Assembly: GCA_016756725.1 (NCBI GenBank) | Contig: JAESII010000007.1 | Coordinates: forward strand, 1 to 64,000 | Direction: 5' to 3' | DNA: 64,000 bases | DNA from: Synergistaceae bacterium | Lineage (GTDB): Bacteria; Synergistota; Synergistia; Synergistales; Aminithiophilaceae | Shown here: positions 1 to 6,575 of the stretch, in pieces | Numbering within the stretch: the stretch's first letter is position 1 | Layout: each line of letters starts with the position of its first letter | The notes under the pieces: model-generated | Database searches by the model: none | What the model was told of the DNA's origin: nothing | Seen by the model: only the letters and a program-made list of their open reading frames with translations | Program-made: the position numbers and the translations under genes

Positions 1-2
1 TT

Positions 3-161
3 GCCCTGCGGCAACTCATGGGACACGAGAGCATCAGCACGACGCAAATTTACGTATCGCTATCAGAGGGCGACATGAAGACCGCCCATGCCACAAGCGG
101 CCCTCTGACATCGCTGCTAGGCGACAGCGACAAGACAGGACGTCCCAAACGACGCGCTTAG
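3..161 (+). CDS. Tyrosine recombinase (integrase), C-terminal end only
   Basis: The reading frame is open from the window edge and ends at TAG 159-161, giving 52 residues. It shows the last catalytic boxes of a phage-type tyrosine recombinase: LRQLMGHESISTTQIY, with the conserved His and the nucleophilic Tyr, followed by a polar tail. The catalytic Arg and the N-terminal DNA-binding domain lie left of the window. It is the only plus-strand gene with clear homology here and is probably the integrase of the element that occupies 1 to about 8,440. A sequence this short cannot be assigned to a subfamily. Confidence 0.85.
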   Translation, partial: ALRQLMGHESISTTQIYVSLSEGDMKTAHATSGPLTSLLGDSDKTGRPKRRA

Positions 162-170
162 AGGCCGTTT

Positions 171-219
171 AAGGCCCCTAACTTTTCAAACAGGATGGAG
201 GATACCTCCTGTCCAAAGT
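171..219. repeat. Imperfect hairpin starting AAGGCCCCT, just after the integrase gene
   Basis: Ten bases after the integrase stop, AAGGCCCCT (171-179) leads into nested inverted repeats: ACTTT (181-185) with AAAGT (215-219), and ACAGGA (190-195) with TCCTGT (207-212). The outline matches the larger hairpin at 1909-1967, which starts with the same nine bases and has CTTT/AAAG and AT-rich inner arms at similar spacing. It may be a recombination or transcription-end structure. The canonical integron attC core boxes are not present. The rest of 220-462 holds no gene that I can support. Confidence 0.4.
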
Positions 220-462
220 GCACCCCTAGAAGGAAATGTTGCCCGCCCGATGACAAGCTGACTGTTTGTCATCGCCGGACAGGAAAAGCTTACCTGACAA
301 TCCCGCCATATGAAGCCTCCATGGCCAAAAGGGCCAACGGATAGGACAGGCCGTCGCTCCAGGAACCAGCCACGGAAGAGCAAGAAAAAGCGCAAGGCCA
401 GATAATCACTGGCTTTGCGCGTTTCATCTTGTGACCGCAGGAAGACCGGCCGATGCTAAAGA

Positions 463-517
463 GGGGCTTCCTCTTCGCGGGCCAGGATCAACGGTCCCAC
501 CGCGAAGAGAAAGCCCC
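463..517 (-). terminator. Long hairpin, probable terminator of the 56-residue gene
   Basis: An 18-base arm at 463-480 pairs with 500-517 with one mismatch, around a 19-base loop. It lies 14 bp past the stop of the small minus-strand gene at 531-701. On the minus strand the hairpin is followed by TCTTTAG, a weak U-tract. The arms contain CTTCGCGG, a motif scattered through the element. Confidence 0.5.
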
Positions 518-530
518 ACACCGGAGCGGC

Positions 531-701
531 CTACCTCATCAGGTGGCTGACCCGTGCGCCGACTCCGTCAACGTCGTGCCGGAAAACGGCCTGTGCGCCG
601 TCGGCGATGGCCGAAGCCGCAGCGGTAGCGGCGGCGTCCAGGTCGGCCACCTCGATAACGGAAGGAACGCCCCCCGCGTCAATGATTCCGAGCTTTAGCA
701 T
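531..701 (-). CDS. Small hypothetical protein, 56 residues
   Basis: An ATG at 701 is preceded by a near-perfect Shine-Dalgarno (AAAGGAGGTG, five bases from the ATG) and opens a 56-codon frame ending in TAG at 531. The protein starts MLKLGIIDAGGVPSVIEVAD and is Ala-rich (AAATAAASAIADGAQAVF), suggesting one amphipathic helix. I do not recognise the family. The strong ribosome binding site, the hairpin after the stop and the palindrome array just upstream (751-838) argue for a real, regulated gene. It has no cysteines, signal peptide or membrane segment. Confidence 0.6.
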   Translation of the reverse strand: MLKLGIIDAGGVPSVIEVADLDAAATAAASAIADGAQAVFRHDVDGVGARVSHLMR

Positions 702-750
702 GTGTCCACCTCCTTTCGCGACAATTACCCCCGCAAGACCACGTTACAGA

Positions 751-838
751 GATGCAAAAATTGCAGGTCTAGACATGCAAAATTTGCAGGTAAGACATGC
801 AAAATTTGCATCTCTGGACATGCAAAATTTGCATCCTA
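751..838. repeat. Array A: four palindromes with core ATGCAAAATTTGCAT
   Basis: Three copies of GACATGCAAAATTTGCA start at 772, 794 and 817, and a degenerate copy (GATGCAAAAATTGCA) starts at 751. The period is 22-23 bp, about two helical turns. Each good copy is a perfect 15-bp palindrome, so a dimeric DNA-binding protein is the obvious ligand. The array lies 50-137 bp upstream of the 56-residue gene and abuts the left inverted repeat at 836. It could be an operator array or part of a replication origin. Confidence 0.75.
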
Positions 839-1238
839 GTCTACCTGATATAGTCAACCTGAATGAACTAAATACTATCTCGGACTTTTTCGAGCTCCAG
901 CGAGAGACGACTGGAGTCAATTGTCGCACGAGGCGCAACGACACAAGAAATACCCCAGACTTCCCCGATATGCCCTCCAGGACGCCCAGGAAGGCACCAT
1001 CTTTTGATTGCAGGTACAAATAGACCTCCGGGAAATCCACGACCCCCGAAACGCCACTTTTTGCTATGTTTTGTGGTCAGACCAGAGAATGGTTCTGCAG
1101 GAAGCCTTATATTCAAGAACAAGAGTGTCTTTTATTATTTAGGTTCAGTACAACCGGTTGGTTTTAAAGAACCAGAAGATTCTAGAAAGACAAAAAAGGT
1201 TTTTAGTTCTATCAGGTTGACTATATCAGGTAGACTAG
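836..1238. mobile_element. MITE-like 403-bp segment with 35-bp terminal inverted repeats
   Basis: The left repeat (836-870) and right repeat (1204-1238) are inverted copies identical at 33 of 35 positions, beginning CTAGTCTACCTGATATAGTC. Both ends carry TA just inside the border, so a TA target duplication of the IS630/Tc1-mariner type is possible but cannot be separated from the repeat itself. No transposase is encoded inside. On the plus strand an open stretch ends at a TAG at 1020-1022 and encodes PDFPDMPSRTPRKAPSF, which resembles the small ORF at 1941-2069. The rest of 871-1203 shows nothing I can name. Confidence 0.6.
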
Positions 1239-1344
1239 TGTCAAGTTTTTTGACATCTGGATGTCAAGTTTTTTGACATCTGATGTCAAGTTTTTTGACA
1301 TCTGATGTCAAGTTTTTTGACATCTGATGTCAAGTTTTTTGACA
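1239..1344. repeat. Array B: five 22-bp iterons with palindrome TGTCAAGTTTTTTGACA
   Basis: Five direct copies start at 1239, 1262, 1284, 1306 and 1328. The last lacks the CTGA tail. Each contains TGTCAA and TTGACA arms around five bases. The copies are identical, so the array is recent or conserved, and the 22-bp period is typical of plasmid or phage iterons and of phased operators. The array starts at the first base after the right inverted repeat of 836-1238. There are no unique spacers, so it is not a CRISPR array. Confidence 0.85.
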
Positions 1345-1409
1345 CGGTGATTCCGTTTTGCGTGTTTTGCCCCGCCGCTAGCCGATCACCGCGAAGGTGA
1401 AAGCCCTGC

Positions 1410-1936
1410 ATGACAGCTGTGGGGCTGTCGAAGCAATCGGTTTCAAAGATCGTCACTACCAGTCCACAAAGTGGACATGAACCCACCATTAACACCACTC
1501 CTCCGACTGAGGAGATAGTTAAACTTCAGGAAGAGAATAATAAAACAAAGATTGAACTCGCCTCTCTGCGGGTGTCCAAAAACAACATGAACCCACCTTC
1601 ACAAACCGCGACCAACTCATCCGTCGCCTGGCCGCTGCGGGGCATCGGCAGCGGGAGATAGCGGAAAAGGTGGGGCTGTCGAAGCAATCGGTTTCAAAGA
1701 TCGTCACTACCAGTCCACAAAGTGGACATGAACCCACTTTCACAAACTATGACGAAGACATGACCGTCACTCAACGCCTCAAGGAGGAGGCAGCAACTGC
1801 CAAGAAAGAACTCGCCTCTCTGCGGGAAGAGCTGGTTCAGGCAAAACAGCGGGCTGCTGCTCTGGCTGGAAGGGAGCCCGTACAGGCAAACCCTCAAAAA
1901 ACGCCGTTAAGGCCCCTGTCTTTACCTAAAAGATAG
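1410..1936 (+). pseudogene. Decayed, internally duplicated HTH plus coiled-coil protein
   Basis: Two overlapping plus-strand frames carry the same module. A 68-bp exact repeat (1419-1486 and 1670-1737) encodes VGLSKQSVSKIVTTSP and SGHEPT, the recognition helix and linker of a resolvase-like HTH. It is followed each time by a Glu/Lys-rich coiled coil ending KIELASLR or KKELASLREEL. Before the second copy the frame also encodes RDQLIRRLAAAGHRQREIAE, the first HTH helix, but it runs back to a TGA near 1554 without a good start codon. The first copy has lost its N-terminus and stops at 1661. I read this as a tandem, partly deleted duplication of a small DNA-binding protein gene. A short functional product from GTG 1670 cannot be excluded. 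Confidence 0.5.
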
Positions 1937-1967
1937 TTGACTACCTCTTTTGCAAAGTAGGGGCCTT
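1909..1967. repeat. 59-bp hairpin with arms AAGGCCCCT / AGGGGCCTT
   Basis: Outer arms 1909-1917 and 1959-1967 pair perfectly. Inner arms CTTT/AAAG and AAAAGATAGT/ACTA..TCTTTT extend the stem almost to a two-base loop. It spans the TAG of the plus-strand HTH remnant (1936) and the TAG of the minus-strand small ORF (1941), so it could act as a bidirectional terminator. A related structure lies at 171-219. Confidence 0.6.
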
Positions 1968-2069
1968 GTAGGGCGTCCTGATGGCCATATCGGCGAAGTG
2001 CGGCGCATTGGACAGGTCCGTTATCACCCTGTCGCCAAGGATGCTCTCCATGGTGACAGGGAGGCTCAT
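1941..2069 (-). CDS. Possible 42-residue ORF after terS
   Basis: This open frame starts at ATG 2069, 23 bp past the terminase stop, with no strong Shine-Dalgarno, and ends inside the 1909-1967 hairpin. It contains NAPHFADMAIRTPYKAP, matching NTPDFPDMPSRTPRKAP on the plus strand at about 955-1000 (roughly 75% identical DNA over 50 bp). That similarity suggests coding sequence, perhaps the C-terminal end of a once longer gene. The function is unknown and the coding status is uncertain. Confidence 0.3.
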   Translation of the reverse strand: MSLPVTMESILGDRVITDLSNAPHFADMAIRTPYKAPTLQKR

Positions 2070-2091
2070 GAACCGTCGGCTTCCCCAGCCG

Positions 2092-2502
2092 CTAGTCAGC
2101 GGGAAAAACGACGCTGTCACTCCCGGCCAACGATCCAGGCTCCGCTTCGACGAAGTTGACGGTTATAACCGGACAATCGATCGTTTGGGTTTCTATCCGC
2201 TCCAAGAAATCTCCTTCGCTTCTTGCAAGCAATTCTGAAGCTTTTAAACGATCTTTCATGTCTTTAAACTCATCTCGCATGACTTCAGTCCAAAATGCCT
2301 GTCTTTCTTCTCTATCGGCAATTATTGAGTTTATCTTTTTGTTTACTCTTTCTTCTAATGCCTTTCTAATCTTGGTATTCTTTAGTATCTTGGCTCCATT
2401 TGTACCGGCCCACTTAGGGCTATATCCTGCGGCAATTGCGGCTTCCGTCACATTACCATTATAAGCTTCAATGAAAGCTCTCTGCTTTGGAGTTAGCTTC
2501 AT
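2092..2502 (-). CDS. terS: Phage terminase small subunit
   Basis: This 136-residue protein has the Terminase_2 (XtmA/TerS) N-terminus: MKLTPKQRAFIEAYNGNVTE, then AAIAAGYSPKWAG and a helix with KNTKIRKALEER. That is the HTH which recognises the packaging start site and recruits the large ATPase/nuclease subunit. The family is typically 130-180 residues, so it appears complete. The gene follows the gp10-like gene by 2 bp. No large subunit, portal or capsid gene is visible in the window. An isolated terS is the hallmark of satellites that redirect a helper phage's packaging. The local GC is low, unlike the chromosomal genes. Confidence 0.85.
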   Translation of the reverse strand: MKLTPKQRAFIEAYNGNVTEAAIAAGYSPKWAGTNGAKILKNTKIRKALEERVNKKINSIIADREERQAFWTEVMRDEFKDMKDRLKASELLARSEGDFLERIETQTIDCPVITVNFVEAEPGSLAGSDSVVFPAD

Positions 2503-2504
2503 TT

Positions 2505-2939
2505 CTACACTTCCTTATCATTTGGCTTGAGAAAAGCTTTAACTTCCTCGACAGAAACTCCTAACATGCCTTGTGGCGCTTGAACGCTGAAACCATTGAT
2601 TGTTTTGCCCTGTCCAGGCTTAGAATAGCCGCCATATTCTACTTTCGCGGCATAAGGCAGATTGTTCGAAACATAAACCGTCTCGCCGAACTCTAAGCTT
2701 GACAGCTTGTCAATGGCTCTAGCAATTGCGTTATCTGTCGTGCTATCCGTTTCCGTTCGGTCAGGAGCATTTATACCTGTCATCCAATTGGCCCGAAGTC
2801 GGCCAGTATCGACAGGCGTCTTTTTTGTCACTCTTCCCAGGAGATCAAGCGTAACTTTCTTCATTAGCCTCACATGCTCTTCTGGAATCGTCTTTTCTGC
2901 GAACTCTTTTAAAGCGAGCTCAAAGTCCTTGGCATTCAT
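2505..2939 (-). CDS. HK97 gp10-like phage protein (head-tail/tail component)
   Basis: This 144-residue protein has the typical features of the HK97 gp10 putative tail-component family: an N-terminal helix, then RVTKKTPVDTGRLRANWMTG, a variable Asn/Asp-rich stretch, and VYVSNNLPYAAKVEYGG. In phages these proteins sit at the head-tail interface or act as tail-completion proteins. The start is supported by AGGAAGGGG upstream. It is translationally close to terS (2 bp). Finding one head-tail protein without capsid, portal or tape-measure genes suggests either a reduced prophage or a satellite that contributes a single morphogenesis factor. Confidence 0.75.
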   Translation of the reverse strand: MNAKDFELALKEFAEKTIPEEHVRLMKKVTLDLLGRVTKKTPVDTGRLRANWMTGINAPDRTETDSTTDNAIARAIDKLSSLEFGETVYVSNNLPYAAKVEYGGYSKPGQGKTINGFSVQAPQGMLGVSVEEVKAFLKPNDKEV

Positions 2940-3020
2940 CTTTTAGCCCCTTCCTAAAAGAAACAGGCAGCCAGAAGAGGCGCGCGCTGTCTCTTCTGGC
3001 CCCTGTGCCGCTATCAGAGG

Positions 3021-3923
3021 CTAACTGTCGCTCTTGACTCCCTCAAGAATCTTGTTAGCCTCCGATAATGCACTCTCCAGATAATGACTGGTATTCGAGC
3101 CTTCCCGCGGAGAAGAAGCCTCTTTACCGTTCAAGCCCTCAAGAAAAGCGTTCATCTCGGAATGAACCTGTTCGGTGGGACGATCATCCATCATCCGACG
3201 CTCCGGGGCCATGGCATCGGGAATGTCCACCGATGCCAGGACCTCTGCGACGGGCCGCGCCTCGATGGGCTCCGGAATGACCGGATCGCCGCTCCGAACA
3301 AAATGATCGAGGTACGTGCCCAAGGATTGCTCGACGTCCTTCGCGCTCCCAACGTGGCGGCGGCTCATGTCGAGCGCGTCGAACGCCCACCGGCAGAGCT
3401 CCTTCTCCGCCTGCGCGCGCCGTCGCGCATTCTGGATGCACGCCTCTCCAGGATCGACGAAGATCGCCGCCACCTCCTGAAGCGCGCGTCGCTGGGGCAT
3501 TCCGAGTTTTTCCGAATGACGCGCCGTGATGACGTCGAAGGCCGCCCGGCAACGGTCGATGTCAGCAGCCTCGAAGGACGACTTTAGCTCCGCCCAGACC
3601 TGAGTGAAGTCAAGCCCCTCGAATCGCTGGCCCAAATAGGAGAGCCGCGCCCAGTCAGGTTGGCGACCGACCTTTTTTCCGTGATCGATCGCACCGGCCA
3701 GGGTTGCCATGCTCCGACCGGCCAGCTTGGAAATTTCCTGTCTGGCCGCCAAGTGAGCCGCGGTGGCCTCCTCCTTGAGCGACGCAATGCGGCGGCTCCG
3801 TCCGGCATGGCTCAGGTCCTCATCACGGGAAATTGCTTCAATCTTCTTGGAAATGTCCAGGAGCCGCTCCTTGTAACCCTTCACCGTGCGCACAATGTAG
3901 CCTTTGAGACTGATGGTATCCAT
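3021..3923 (-). CDS. Hypothetical element protein, 300 residues
   Basis: I do not recognise this protein. From the start chosen (MDTISLKGYIVRTVKGYK) it has an N-terminal helical region rich in Lys, Arg and Glu (about residues 10-70, predicted coiled coil), a mixed middle, and a Pro/Glu-rich linker (EPIEARPVAEV) before an acidic C-terminal tail. No Walker, HTH or nuclease motif is seen. An upstream ATG at 3935 is possible, but it sits directly against the GAGAGG sequence, so 3923 is better spaced. It lies between the primase/helicase and the phage structural genes, 97 bp downstream of the former's stop codon (hairpin 3955-3983 in between). Confidence 0.6.
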   Translation of the reverse strand: MDTISLKGYIVRTVKGYKERLLDISKKIEAISRDEDLSHAGRSRRIASLKEEATAAHLAARQEISKLAGRSMATLAGAIDHGKKVGRQPDWARLSYLGQRFEGLDFTQVWAELKSSFEAADIDRCRAAFDVITARHSEKLGMPQRRALQEVAAIFVDPGEACIQNARRRAQAEKELCRWAFDALDMSRRHVGSAKDVEQSLGTYLDHFVRSGDPVIPEPIEARPVAEVLASVDIPDAMAPERRMMDDRPTEQVHSEMNAFLEGLNGKEASSPREGSNTSHYLESALSEANKILEGVKSDS

Positions 3924-3954
3924 AAAGTTAATCATCCTCTCTGATTTTTGGTGA

Positions 3955-3983
3955 AGGGCCTTCCCCGCGAAGGAGAAGGCCCT
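3955..3983 (-). terminator. Intergenic hairpin after the primase/helicase gene
   Basis: AGGGCCTTC (3955-3963) pairs perfectly with GAAGGCCCT (3975-3983). The loop contains CCGCGAAGG, the inverse of the scattered CCTTCGCGG motif. No U-tract follows on the minus strand, so it may be an mRNA-processing or partial-attenuation structure rather than a full terminator. Confidence 0.4.
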
Positions 3984-3991
3984 CCTTGAAC

Positions 3992-6154
3992 CTATCGGAC
4001 TGCTGCTTCCAGAACTCGTTGACGGGCCAGCGCCTCTGCGCCGACGACCCCGGCTTTTTGGAGTCGGGCCAGCCGCTCCCGATAATCGGCTTGCGTATCC
4101 GAAGGCTGTTTTTCGAACCAGGAATCAATATCCTCTTTGGCCCGATCCGGGACAACAGCCAGGCGGGACACCGGGACATCCCCTAACGGGGAATGTCCCG
4201 TTTGTCCCGCTATGTGGAGCTGTTCGCAAGGCGGGACATCGGGACAAGGCGGGACATGTCCCGTTTGTCCCGCTTCATCCCTTTCCTGTAGCAAAGCGAC
4301 TTGGGCTCTCTGTTCCAGCGGACAGGTCACAAAGTAGAGCCCGTTTTCGATTCGGAGCCGACCGCGTTCTATGAGACCGTCCCGGGCTCTTTGAAATTGT
4401 TTTCTCTTCGCGTCGGGATTGTCTCCCGTCGACAGGCCGTAGAAAGACGGCCTCCAAGATTCGACGTCCAGACAGGCTTGGCCACCGACGATCTTGCCGT
4501 GATGCTCGACCGCCGACCGGAACGCCCGTAGGGCCGTATGCTGAAGTGACGTCAGGGGCCGTTCCTCCTTCGCGGGGCCTTCAGCCTCGACCAGAACGGC
4601 ACTTGTGATGCCCGGTTCAATTTCAACGTCCTGAAGTTCAAAACGCAGGTCCTCGAAAGCCGGTCCGTCTTTTTGCTTGGTGCTCCTGGCGGTCAGGCTC
4701 CGGCCAGGCGTCCCCTCGACAAGCATCTCGCTATCGAGCGCGCCCCTGAAGGCCGACGAACCACGGGAACGGCTCTTGTCGCCGTGGCCGCTGTGATGGA
4801 CGACCACGATTGACGCCCCGGGATGGCGCGCCTTCAAATCGTCGAGCGATCGGACGAAGGCTCCCATGTCGGCGGAACTATTTTCATCGCCACCGGCGAA
4901 AGCCCTTGCCAGCGTATCGACGACAACCAGCCTCGGCGCTCCGACTTGGGCGGCCACCGCATCGACGGCCCGGGTAACCTCGGCGGCTGAAGCCGCATCC
5001 AAGAGGGCTGGAGCTTGATTGGAAACGAAAATCGGCGCACCGCGAAGAGAGACGACATGATGCTTCTCCCAGGCCGCCCGCCGACGGGCCAGGCCGGAGA
5101 AGCCCTCCCCGGCCAAGTAGACCACCGCCCCCCGCTCGACGGCTCGCCCGTGAAAGGGCGTCCCGGACGCGATGCAGAAGGACAGGTCCAATGTGAAAAA
5201 GCTCTTCCCAGAGCCTGACTCGCCGAAGATGCTGATCAAGCTGTCTTGCTCAAGGAGCCCCTCGATGAGCCACTGTGGCTCCTTGGCTTCGAGCTCATCG
5301 AAGGGAACCAGCCGAAAGCCACGGGTTCTTTCCTTCGCGGGCACGGCCCGGTTCTGCCAGGGCTCGAGGATGGCTTCCAGGCCTTCCTCCAGAAGGACGT
5401 CGCCCCAGTCCCGACCACCGTCACCCGGCGGGATGAAGCTCTCCACCCCGGCGTCAGCGGCGGCCTTGCGCCCGGCATCGTCGGCGTCGGTCGCGACAAC
5501 GACGGTTGCCGACGTCCGCCCTCGAAGCTCCCGCACGACCGATGACACCCGGCCAGCGGAAAAGGCCACGATGACGGGCAAGCCCAGCGCTTGCCAAAGG
5601 GCCGCCCCGGTTGCCAGGCCCTCGACAGTCAAGACGTGCTCGGCCCCGGCCAGGTCTCCCAGGACGAAGGTTCCCACATGGGAACCCCTCATGAACCGCT
5701 TCGAGCCGTCAGGAGTGATCTCTTGCAGCCCGATGAGCCGACCGTCCCAGTCCCGCGAAGGGACCAGTAGATTGCCCTTGCCGTCAACCTTCAGGCCAGG
5801 GACCATCTCAAGCCCCTTCCGAGCCAGATAGACATGCTCTGTGGCCCCCTGGGCCTCGTTCCAGCGACGCCTGATGGCATCGGCGGCCAGGATTTTATTA
5901 ACGTCCTTCGCGGGACGTTCCACCTTCGCGGGTTGGCCGTCCCACGGCGGCGGATCCATGCCCAGGCGCTCAGCCAGGTCGGAGAGCTTGCCGCTGTCGC
6001 CGCCCCGGTCGATGAAGGCCCGCTTGGAAATGTTGATGTCGAATGACGGCGTCCGCTCTTCCCTAAGAGGCGACGAAACCCGGTATTCGTCGGGCTTGAC
6101 CCATTTCCCACCGGGGAAGCTGTCTTCCACCCAGGCTCGAAGGTCGGCGCTCAT
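3992..6154 (-). CDS. Bifunctional primase/RepA-like helicase
   Basis: This 720-residue replication protein starts with a primase-like region (WVKPDEYRVSSPLREERTPS, like the zinc-less CHC2/DnaG-like phage primases). A TOPRIM-type segment follows at about residues 165-245 (VLTVEGLATGAALWQALGLP, then VVVATDADDAGRKAA). The RecA-fold AAA_25 helicase comes next, with Walker A GESGSGKS (about residue 313) and Walker B-like RLVVVDTLARAFAGGDENS. The C-terminus ends in a short helical tail. Such fused primase-helicases start replication of prophages, satellites and plasmids. Its ATG overlaps the stop of the preceding gene, so the two are translationally coupled. A repeated DNA array lies in the 3' third (4149-4270). 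Confidence 0.85.
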   Translation of the reverse strand: MSADLRAWVEDSFPGGKWVKPDEYRVSSPLREERTPSFDINISKRAFIDRGGDSGKLSDLAERLGMDPPPWDGQPAKVERPAKDVNKILAADAIRRRWNEAQGATEHVYLARKGLEMVPGLKVDGKGNLLVPSRDWDGRLIGLQEITPDGSKRFMRGSHVGTFVLGDLAGAEHVLTVEGLATGAALWQALGLPVIVAFSAGRVSSVVRELRGRTSATVVVATDADDAGRKAAADAGVESFIPPGDGGRDWGDVLLEEGLEAILEPWQNRAVPAKERTRGFRLVPFDELEAKEPQWLIEGLLEQDSLISIFGESGSGKSFFTLDLSFCIASGTPFHGRAVERGAVVYLAGEGFSGLARRRAAWEKHHVVSLRGAPIFVSNQAPALLDAASAAEVTRAVDAVAAQVGAPRLVVVDTLARAFAGGDENSSADMGAFVRSLDDLKARHPGASIVVVHHSGHGDKSRSRGSSAFRGALDSEMLVEGTPGRSLTARSTKQKDGPAFEDLRFELQDVEIEPGITSAVLVEAEGPAKEERPLTSLQHTALRAFRSAVEHHGKIVGGQACLDVESWRPSFYGLSTGDNPDAKRKQFQRARDGLIERGRLRIENGLYFVTCPLEQRAQVALLQERDEAGQTGHVPPCPDVPPCEQLHIAGQTGHSPLGDVPVSRLAVVPDRAKEDIDSWFEKQPSDTQADYRERLARLQKAGVVGAEALARQRVLEAAVR
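4149..4270. repeat. GGGACA/TGTCCC array inside the primase gene
   Basis: About ten GGGACA or TGTCCC hexamers lie in 120 bp, in direct pairs 8-9 bp apart and in mirrored groups such as GCGGGACATGTCCC followed by GTTTGTCCCGC. They encode a low-complexity stretch rich in Gly, His, Pro, Cys and Val (QTGHVPPCPDVPPC) that looks like filler rather than a fold. I infer a binding site embedded in the gene, for example a replication origin recognised by the encoded protein. Confidence 0.65.
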
Positions 6155-6552
6155 CGGGCAAGTTCCCGCTCAAGGTGGTCGACGCAAATCTCAAGACGCC
6201 CCAGGGCCATAGACCCAGCCACGAGCGCGTTGCTGCATCGGACTGCCAGGCCGTCACCCCACGGGGCAACGCCCTCTTCATCATCGTCACCCGGCCCGGC
6301 GGAGCTTGCCGGTCCTCCTGTGGCGGCTTCCCTTTCGCGGATCACGGGACGCCCTCCGTTGGCAAGATTCTTGATTACGCGAAGGAAAGAAGCTCTCACC
6401 TTCGCGTCTTCGAGCTGCCAGTAGCGGGATAGTCTCATCTTTCGGATTAACCGCTTAATCGTCGCCAGAGGATGCTCAAGGCTGATTCCTTTGGCTTCTC
6501 GTTCGGCTTTAAGTCTTGCATTGATCTGATAAACGTTCATTGCCTGTTCCAT
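6151..6552 (-). CDS. Hypothetical protein upstream of the primase
   Basis: The start at 6552 (MEQAMNVYQINARLKAEREA) is preceded by AAGGGAAGG. An upstream ATG at 6627 would overlap the preceding gene heavily. The product is 133 residues. The N-terminal half is helical and basic (ATIKRLIRKMRLSRYWQLED), the middle is Gly/Asp-rich and disordered (GPGDDDEEG), and the C-terminus is helical. I do not recognise the family. The ATGA overlap with the primase suggests a replication accessory role, for example a helicase loader or primase partner, but this is inference from position only. Confidence 0.55.
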   Translation of the reverse strand: MEQAMNVYQINARLKAEREAKGISLEHPLATIKRLIRKMRLSRYWQLEDAKVRASFLRVIKNLANGGRPVIREREAATGGPASSAGPGDDDEEGVAPWGDGLAVRCSNALVAGSMALGRLEICVDHLERELAR

Positions 6553-6575
6553 GGTGTAAACCTTCCCTTCTGCGC

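Noticed and set aside
186-395. 69-residue minus-strand ORF
   Set aside because: No ribosome site, improbable composition and no similarity; it overlaps the hairpin at 171-219.
836-1238. Complete insertion sequence
   Set aside because: Too short and lacking a transposase; only MITE-like features remain.
1239-1344. CRISPR array
   Set aside because: The repeats are adjacent direct copies with no unique spacers and each is itself a palindrome.
171-1967. Integron attC sites
   Set aside because: The hairpins lack matching GTTRRRY and RYYYAAC core boxes, and the nearby recombinase end is an ordinary phage-type tail.
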